Shown: positions 9,001 through 10,105 of the stretch, piece after piece
Layout: each line of letters begins with the position of its first letter
How positions within the stretch are numbered: position 1 is the stretch's first letter
Assembly: GCA_007126995.1 (NCBI GenBank)
Contig: SLAD01000138.1
Location: forward strand, 1 to 10,105
Source of the DNA: Kiritimatiellia bacterium
GTDB lineage: Bacteria; Verrucomicrobiota; Kiritimatiellia; SLAD01
Direction of reading: 5' to 3'
Length of the DNA stretch: 10,105 nucleotides
Made by a program: the position numbers and the translations under genes
The notes under the pieces: generated by a model
What the model was told of the DNA's origin: nothing
What the model saw: the letters and a program-made list of their open reading frames with translations, nothing else
Databases searched by the model: none

Positions 9001-9865
9001 GGCCTTCACGTTCTTCCGGGGTCGTGCCGGTTACGCACAATTCCACGCCGAAGTTCGGGGTGGAGGCGATGGTGGCCCCGTAGGTGCTCATGGCGCGCAA
9101 CCAGCGGATCGGCTTTTGCAGGAAGGCGGCCGGCGCCATGAGATAACACGGAACATCCACGTAGATCGGCCAGATCAGGCTGCCGACTAAGCCCATGTCA
9201 TGGAAAAAGGGCTGCCAGGAAACGAGCACCCATGAATTGTCGACGACTGAGATCTCCCCGGTATACCATATGTTGTGCAGCGTGTTGCCATTGCTGACCA
9301 TCACGCCCCGCGGTGAACCGGTGGAGCCGGAAGTGTACTGCAGAAAGGCCAAATCCTCCCTTCGCCATTCCGGCTGGACCCAGGCGTCGGATTGATCTTG
9401 CAGTGAATCAGTAGCGAGTACTTCAACCTGATCCCCAAGATAATCGATCAGTCCGTCATAGTATTCTTGAAGACAGAAAACTGCTCGAGGACGGGCGTCA
9501 GAGGTTATGATCTTCAATCGTTCGTCCTGACGACGCTTGCGGGGAGGGTACATGGGGACCGCCACAGCCCCTGCATAGAGGCAACCGATAAAGCCGCGGA
9601 TGAAATCCAAGCCTGGCGGGTAGGGCAACAGTACGCGTTGGCCGCTCATGTCGCGTTCCTGTAACCAAGCGGCGATGGAGCGGGCCTGTCGGTCAAGCTG
9701 CCCATAAGTGAGCCAGTCTCCTTCCCGTTCCCCATCCTCGAGGAACGTGAAGACCAGCTTGTCCGGTGTTTCTCGCGCTCGCCAGCGCAGCACCTCTGCA
9801 ATTGAGTTCCATGGAATCTTGCGCCACTGCTCTAGCGCTGTCCGCTCTTCAAAAGATAACATCAT
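1..9865 (-). CDS. Modular type I polyketide synthase with fatty acyl-AMP ligase loading domain (5' part, continues past left edge)
   Basis: The protein takes a free fatty acid, activates it with ATP, and extends it with malonyl-type units on carrier domains; it is probably cytosolic. The frame gives 3288 codons (roughly 360 kDa) and is still open at base 1. Domains by residue: FAAL ~15-585, ACP1 605-688, KS1 710-1137, AT1 1245-1596, KR1 1609-2060, ACP2 2110-2191, KS2 2263-2686, AT2 2796-3158, partial KR-like segment from 3177. In both modules the KS Cys-His-His spacing is +135 and +40, and AT Ser to His is 101 residues, so the frame is intact. The start is ATG at 9865, followed directly by a second ATG at 9862. 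An in-frame TAG at 9880-9878 blocks any longer start. A weak GGA ribosome-binding site lies at 9874-9872. No DH, ER or methyltransferase is seen. Product and gene name are not recognised. PKS identity is certain; the biological role is unknown. Confidence 0.97.
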   Translation of the reverse strand, partial: MMLSFEERTALEQWRKIPWNSIAEVLRWRARETPDKLVFTFLEDGEREGDWLTYGQLDRQARSIAAWLQERDMSGQRVLLPYPPGLDFIRGFIGCLYAGAVAVPMYPPRKRRQDERLKIITSDARPRAVFCLQEYYDGLIDYLGDQVEVLATDSLQDQSDAWVQPEWRREDLAFLQYTSGSTGSPRGVMVSNGNTLHNIWYTGEISVVDNSWVLVSWQPFFHDMGLVGSLIWPIYVDVPCYLMAPAAFLQKPIRWLRAMSTYGATIASTPNFGVELCVTGTTPEEREGLDLSSLRSIWNGAEPIRASTLEKFTAAFKHYGFRNRSHLICYGMAETTLCVSATPPEKDPFLLPLDSAALEQHKVVILDAPDEANPLRPSSGRIGGGFDVRIVEPETCKVCSENEVGEIWVAGPSVAQGYWEHPEETERLFTARIADTGEGPFLRTGDIGFLYQGELFITGRLKDLIIIRGRNLYPQDIERVVEGCHPALETDSCAAFSVDQSNQEALAIVVEVKRAERRKADLAKMLADIRAAVVKHFEVTPCWIGILPPYRTPKTSSGKIRRSTCSVMHGEGTFEPLAEWCPPTAAPTTSPVAITARAPLNEALRGCSRAERKRRIITHLQQELTDALKLDSPPPANLGFERIGVDSMLAVDLVKRLEKWLGDEVDLPATLLFDQPNIDAIATYVEHLYSGAQQQEFSLPAATQDGHLNEPIAIVGMACRFPGAPDIDAYWNLLREGRDAIGPIPEDRWDAEAYYDADPHAPGRMYTRAGGFIDGALDFDAAFFDLSPREVLSMDPQQRLTLELAWTALEHASIAPASLAGKKVGVFMGVSTADYRQLLLTEANERDESMLSTGTAQCAIAGRLSYALGLVGPSIVVDTACSSSIVALHQALQALRFGECSAAIAGGVNLVLSPDVTVGFCRAGMLSPDGRCKAFSAAGHGYGRSEGCGIVVLKRLSDALRDGNRVWAVLRGSAINQDGRTSSLTAPSGPSQSAVISAALQSAGVEPADVQYLECHGTGTPLGDPIEVQAADAVYAQRREKTQPLLIGSAKSNLGHTEAAAGMAGLLKVVLALQHRLVPPSLHAEELNPHIRWDKHLVQVATSLTEWPAPAADKPRLGAVSSFGFVGTNAHVILEEPPEPMQPEREQDPIADIPDHRLLALSARSEGALQQLAARYATWMSDHPDVDVARLCYRHNTGRNQFEERAVIVCHSTDQLTQQLQSLTEGAVTPGVERGRIAATPRRVGFLFTGQGAQYSGMGRELYNAEPAFRACIDACAAAYAELQAERSGPSLQELLFDEAHADRLKQTLYAQPAIYALQVALTAQWQAWGVEPVAVVGHSLGEYAAAYAVGAFSAAEGMKLVLRRAQLMETMSAGGAMASVTAPAADVEAALADAPDVCISAYNGLNTVISGPAERLDALLEQFDAAGLYCMRLPATNAFHSATVDPIAEDFERFAAHLSYQPVREGLISTLTGDPMPEGTILDARHWRDQARQPVCFAQGMKTLFEHAHCDMIVEIGPKAELMWLAQMCWRPEHEVIWTSSLEAGRHAHAQMLSTAARLHTLGVDLDLVAMEAPWSSQHAPLVLPPYPFQHARYCPEIRQSPVVSDSEQFFDVAWLPTDPIDRRREKTGEWLVLADERTSALSESLRAADLKVSHLGTDIPADLEPATLQKVITDAISRPEITDIILAWTPPLAPDADAAELGRVQTLGVETALIASQALIQRGGEGRLWIATQAAQAVTMNETADPGQTALWGYARTFGVEHPDRFGGVIDLPANAEIPAHAVMLNRLLCGDATGLQYALRNGAYLVPRLRPSEEPPTADLPLVTEAVYLITGGTGALGVGIARHLAAHGAGHLVLASRRGEDATPEGLAEELDALGCRLTMLKADAARTDDIEALLDAIARLAPDTPLRGIVHAAGVLEGEPTTSMDIALLRKVMAGKAGGAWALHRAAQARNLNLDFFVLFSSAASLLGIRGHANYSAANAFLDGLAHYRRQAGWPAVAINWGPWASHGMAIQMEEAEWEAMGSRLMSPALALDAFGRLAMGPAAQCCVQLLEAGRWGELASAGLLPPVLNAFMEEITKRLPADTAADAAVPAGDGPLVLRLQKLETAGRSQALQDALLEEVGKILGLPPAQINPDMGFFDSGMNSIMAVELSNRIQKQLGSAFTIRPVDIFNHPTVLRLGTYLLQNLFDGETAGGASLPVLAATPTDIDRLDADALQAAFDGAFGTVAADSTALDAARMRAALNELTRLRAELGRTAEPIAIVGIGCRIPGAVSADEFWQVLDQGLDAITEIPPDRWSLDELYDPDPDQPGKTNARHGGFVKDIDLFDADFFGISPREAKSLDPQQRMVLETTWHALENANLPVDSLRGTRGAVYLGIGVTDYSTRISAQGRDKLDAYVGTGNALAAAAGRVAFRLGWYGPALAIDTACSSSLVAIHEACACLRRGESDHAIAGGVNLLLSPDVTIALSRAHMLSPDGRCKAFDASGDGFVRSEGCALLVLKRLSDAQRDGNRVLALIRGSAANQDGDSSGLTVPNGIAQEQVISAALRNANVAPADVQYLECHGTGTSLGDPIEVQAANAVYSRERPVDKPLMLGTVKTNVGHLETAAGATGLLKLVLALQHETIPRSLHFRNPNPHIPWDDLNVKVASEPVPWPAVGRRFAAISAFGFTGTNCHLIVESAPDAPAPAEDTVAPPPERDQHVLALSARSRAALRALAGRYSEWLTAHPDTALPDLCFTANNGRTQLEARAALLFENRETLVQQLTALGAEDDVAGLITGEIVRDGRKPRIGFLCTGQGAQYVGMGRTLYTVEPVFRAVLDQCAAAFDSVRGEDRPLPLLEAMGIETPPDGTDTDLLNQTGYTQPALFALEVALAALWREWGVVPDAVLGHSLGEYTAAVIAGIFDVETGMKLIAERSRLMQSIPAGGCMVAVTGDANAIEQAIADNPRICIGAYNGAHTVLSGPTDAIDPLITKLAADGFKCKKLKTSHAFHSAQMDPILESFERYASAFTFNPARTRLISNVSGTVVPEDEILDAAYWAKHIRQPVRFAHGIHTIQELGCDILLELGPHPVLTAMGQRCWRDDASNDTGKDPAWIGSLRQKNDDTQSILTAVGQLFVAGAPIRLDALDAPWGATRTPLDLPLYPFQRKRYWVDEPARQTPSVDALASRSYRMQWEPLDTPALDTAATSESQRWLVIGDHAARELVAALESAGHVGQRVSTSTEAIALASQDWTHIAHMRTVGHAKQAADSLAQLKEAQQIGIHDLLTLTRYLCQSQWGGKL
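2..337 (-). other. Start of a KR-like structural subdomain in module 2 (cut by left edge)
   Basis: After AT2 the protein reads YRMQWEPL at 3177-3184 and WLVIGDHAAREL at about 3201-3212. This is the same pattern that opens KR1 (FFDVAWLP, WLVLAD). It suggests that module 2 also has a ketoreductase and again lacks a dehydratase next to the AT. The catalytic half is outside the window, so whether it is active, or carries an inserted ER or other domain, cannot be seen. Confidence 0.6.
392..1480 (-). other. AT2 (acyltransferase of module 2, malonyl-type), residues 2796-3158
   Basis: Selects the extender unit of module 2. It begins GFLCTGQGAQY. The nucleophile Ser2897 is in GHSLGEY, Arg2922 follows, and the catalytic His2998 lies in the canonical malonyl signature HAFH (2995-2998). 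The post-AT linker ends with the classic YPFQRKRYW at 3150-3158. Both substrate-specificity markers agree on malonyl-CoA. Confidence 0.94.
1808..3079 (-). other. KS2 (ketosynthase of module 2), residues 2263-2686
   Basis: Second condensing domain, accepting the chain from ACP2. It starts EPIAIVGIGCRIPGA. Cys2434 is in DTACSSS, His2569 in ECHGTGT and His2609 in GHLETAAG with Lys2604 before it; spacing is identical to KS1. It ends GTNCHLIVE (2677-2685), a small variation of the usual GTNAHVILE. It is expected to be active. Confidence 0.96.
2406..2435. repeat. 30-bp exact direct repeat, copy in KS2
   Basis: Identical to 7065-7094, where it lies in KS1. It encodes the conserved MLSPDGRCKA segment with the same synonymous codons in both modules. 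The match ends exactly at a mismatch on both sides. Confidence 0.9.
3293..3538 (-). other. ACP2 (acyl carrier protein of module 1), residues 2110-2191
   Basis: Carries the module 1 intermediate from KS1/KR1 to KS2. The attachment serine is Ser2150 (codon 3418-3416) in DSGMNSIMAVEL, followed by RPVDIFNHPTVLRLGTYL. The residue before the serine is Asn rather than the near-universal Asp. The rest of the helix II signature is conserved, so it is likely functional. A linker of about 70 residues with a Leu/Arg-rich helical stretch (about 2239-2258) leads to KS2. Confidence 0.92.
3686..5041 (-). other. KR1 (ketoreductase of module 1), residues 1609-2060
   Basis: Reduces the beta-keto group to a hydroxyl using NADPH. 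The structural subdomain starts at about 1609 (FFDVAWLP, then WLVLAD). The catalytic half has the nucleotide-binding motif TGGTGALG at 1834-1841 and the active-site set Lys1941, Ser1967, Tyr1980 and Asn1984, so it should be active. It follows the AT1 linker with no room for a dehydratase. The LDD motif of B-type KRs is replaced by LEG after HAAGV, and the A-type Trp eight residues before the Tyr is Leu. The stereochemical class is therefore unclear. Confidence 0.94.
5078..6133 (-). other. AT1 (acyltransferase of module 1, probably malonyl-specific), residues 1245-1596
   Basis: Loads an extender unit from CoA onto ACP2. It begins with FLFTGQGAQY at 1246. The nucleophile Ser1340 is in GHSLGEY, a conserved Arg1365 follows, and the catalytic His1441 is in NAFH at 1438-1441. 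The AFH part of the signature points to malonyl-CoA, not methylmalonyl-CoA (YASH). The first position is Asn where His is usual, so specificity is a little less certain than for AT2. The post-AT linker ends in LPPYPFQHARY at about 1586-1595. Confidence 0.93.
6455..7738 (-). other. KS1 (ketosynthase of module 1), residues 710-1137
   Basis: Catalyses decarboxylative condensation of the ACP1-bound fatty acyl group with the extender unit on ACP2. It opens with EPIAIVGMACRFPGA. The active-site Cys881 is in DTACSSS, His1016 in ECHGTGT and His1056 in GHTEAAAG, with Lys1051 just before. It ends near GTNAHVILE at about 1128-1136. All catalytic residues are present, so it should be a functional elongating KS rather than a decarboxylating KSQ. 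Confidence 0.96.
7065..7094. repeat. 30-bp exact direct repeat, copy in KS1
   Basis: Partner of 2406-2435. It lies in the same position within the KS fold, so it reflects homologous modules rather than a mobile repeat. Confidence 0.9.
7802..8053 (-). other. ACP1 (acyl carrier protein domain), residues 605-688
   Basis: This carrier domain should receive the fatty acyl group from FAAL and hand it to KS1. The phosphopantetheine attachment site is Ser647 in GVDSM (codon at 7927-7925), followed by the usual helix LAVDLVKRLEKWL and the LLFDQPNIDAIA segment. It lies directly after the FAAL C-terminal subdomain, which is the standard FAAL-ACP loading arrangement. A short linker of about 20 residues joins it to KS1. 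Confidence 0.93.
8111..9823 (-). other. FAAL domain (fatty acyl-AMP ligase), residues ~15-585
   Basis: This domain adenylates a free fatty acid and passes it to the adjacent ACP without using CoA. Visible motifs: the P-loop YTSGSTGSPRGV at residues 177-188, HDMGLVG at 222-228, NGAEPIR at 299-305, YGMAETT at 330-336, RTGD at 443-446, GRNLYPQDIE at 469-478, and the C-terminal SSGK with Lys559. GCLYAGAVAVPMYPP and the GRNLYPQDIE form are typical of FAALs rather than CoA-forming ligases. The length of about 580 residues is usual for the family. All core adenylation motifs are present, so the domain looks active. Chain-length preference cannot be read from the sequence. The FAAL-versus-CoA-ligase call rests on motif flavour and on direct fusion to an ACP. 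Confidence 0.93.
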
Positions 9866-9951
9866 TCGTGTTCCGCACTAAAATCTCTATTCACAATAAA
9901 ATCCATCCCGGGGGGCGGCTGCACAGTAAATATCCCCCCGGAGGATGTCAT
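9862..9951 (-). CDS. Possible 29-codon leader ORF overlapping the PKS start
   Basis: An ATG at 9951 opens a frame that ends in TGA at 9864-9862. The predicted peptide begins MTSSGGIFTVQPPPG and ends FSAEHE. Its stop overlaps both PKS start codons: ATGA with the first and TGATG with the second. These are the arrangements seen in translationally coupled genes. The first upstream in-frame stop (TAA) lies ten codons before the ATG. Only a weak GAG element precedes the ATG. The frame runs through the GC-rich hairpin: the 3' arm encodes Pro-Pro-Pro-Gly, a context known to slow ribosomes without EF-P. I recognise no family. It is short enough to be chance. Confidence 0.25.
   Translation of the reverse strand: MTSSGGIFTVQPPPGMDFIVNRDFSAEHE
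9905..9946 (-). promoter_or_regulatory. GC-rich hairpin in the PKS leader (attenuator- or terminator-like)
   Basis: CCGGGGGG at 9908-9915 pairs perfectly with CCCCCCGG at 9934-9941 around an 18-base loop. A further ATC/GAT pairing (9905-9907 with 9944-9946) follows after a 2-base bulge. In the minus-strand transcript the stem is followed by GGAUUUUAUUG, a modest U-rich tract. It could end transcription from upstream, act as an attenuator in the PKS leader, or simply be mRNA structure. It lies about 40 bases before the start codon. Confidence 0.5.
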
Positions 9952-10010
9952 AGATTCGTCTCGTTGGCCCAGCCGGTTTCTTTAAAGCCGAAATAAGACC
10001 TCCAGCGTGT

Positions 10011-10042
10011 CCTATATGAACTGACAAAGCGCACTCTGTCAA
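10011..10042 (-). promoter_or_regulatory. Candidate sigma-70-type promoter for the PKS gene
   Basis: A perfect TTGACA occurs at 10042-10037 on the minus strand. The AT-rich run downstream offers CATATA (18-base spacer) or TATAGG (20-base spacer). Neither is a good -10 at ideal spacing, so this is a weak call. A leader of about 140 bases would follow. Confidence 0.3.
10022..10041. promoter_or_regulatory. 20-bp near-perfect palindrome, possible operator
   Basis: TGACAAAG at 10022-10029 and CTCTGTCA at 10034-10041 are inverted repeats with one mismatch and a 4-base centre (CGCA). The right arm overlaps the TTGACA hexamer, a position where a bound regulator would block RNA polymerase. The regulator family is not recognised. 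Confidence 0.4.
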
Positions 10043-10105
10043 TCGGGGTTTATGTCTTGTTGACCAGATTAAGTTTGACTCATGAACACGATATCGAGAT
10101 TCTTG

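Larger units (their letters stand above)
9866..10105. other. Upstream non-coding region of the PKS gene
   Basis: About 240 bases of visibly lower G+C than the gene. Besides the palindrome, hairpin, candidate promoter and possible leader ORF, TTGAC pentamers occur at 10060-10064 and 10075-10079 on the + strand, 15 bases apart, and at 10042-10038 on the minus strand. No tRNA, riboswitch or mobile-element end is recognised. Confidence 0.6.

Noticed and set aside
9766..9996. Plus-strand 76-codon frame across the PKS start
   Set aside because: It overlaps the intact FAAL N-terminus and the upstream region on the other strand, with no domain signature.
9878..10105. Minus-strand frame open from the right edge to a TAG at 9880-9878, about 75 codons, possible end of an upstream gene
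   Set aside because: It has AT-ending codon use unlike the PKS, no recognisable protein pattern, and covers the palindrome and hairpin. It could be chance, but the sequence to the right would settle it.
10082..10105. Plus-strand ATG at 10082 that could begin a divergent gene (MNTISRFL to the edge)
   Set aside because: Only eight codons are visible and there is no convincing ribosome-binding site, so it cannot be supported.
9866..10105. MbtH-like or other NRPS accessory gene upstream of the PKS
   Set aside because: The small frame at 9951-9862 has no resemblance to the Trp-rich MbtH pattern and is too short.
1..10105. CRISPR array, insertion sequence, tRNA or rRNA
   Set aside because: No regularly spaced repeats, transposase motifs, terminal inverted repeats or RNA gene signatures were found; the window is nearly all PKS coding sequence.

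Overview
The window holds the 5' part of one very large minus-strand gene for a modular type I polyketide synthase (PKS), plus about 240 bases of upstream DNA. The reading frame starts at an ATG pair at 9865/9862 and runs with no stop or frameshift to the left edge. It gives 3288 complete codons, and the gene continues beyond base 1. I translated it end to end on the reverse complement. Catalytic residues recur at the same spacing in both modules, which argues against sequencing indels.

Domain order in the direction of translation (right to left on the + strand): fatty acyl-AMP ligase (FAAL), acyl carrier protein (ACP1), ketosynthase (KS1), acyltransferase (AT1), ketoreductase (KR1), ACP2, KS2, AT2, and then the first ~110 residues of what looks like a second KR. 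No dehydratase, enoylreductase or methyltransferase lies between AT1 and KR1 or between AT2 and the edge. The inferred chemistry is as follows. FAAL activates a free fatty acid as its adenylate and loads it on ACP1. Module 1 adds one two-carbon unit and reduces it to a beta-hydroxy thioester. Module 2 adds a second unit, whose processing is decided by domains off the left edge. Both ATs have the malonyl-type signature, although AT1 has an altered first residue. The product is therefore probably a polyketide-extended lipid or the acyl part of a lipopeptide or glycolipid. The compound itself cannot be named from this window.

From FAAL to ACP2 the domain order matches the front of the olefin synthases (FAAL-ACP-KS-AT-KR-ACP-sulfotransferase-thioesterase). 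Here, however, a second extension module takes the place where the sulfotransferase would be.

The upstream region (9866-10105) is richer in A+T. It contains a near-perfect 20-bp palindrome that overlaps a TTGACA promoter-like hexamer, a strong GC-rich hairpin, and a possible 29-codon leader ORF whose stop codon overlaps the PKS start codon. These are consistent with regulated expression but are not proven.

Organism: the gene is GC-rich but still uses TTA, CTA and other AT-ending codons, so it does not look like a very high-GC streptomycete. FAAL-loaded PKSs are known from cyanobacteria, myxobacteria, mycobacteria and other bacteria. No taxonomic marker is present, and I cannot assign a phylum.
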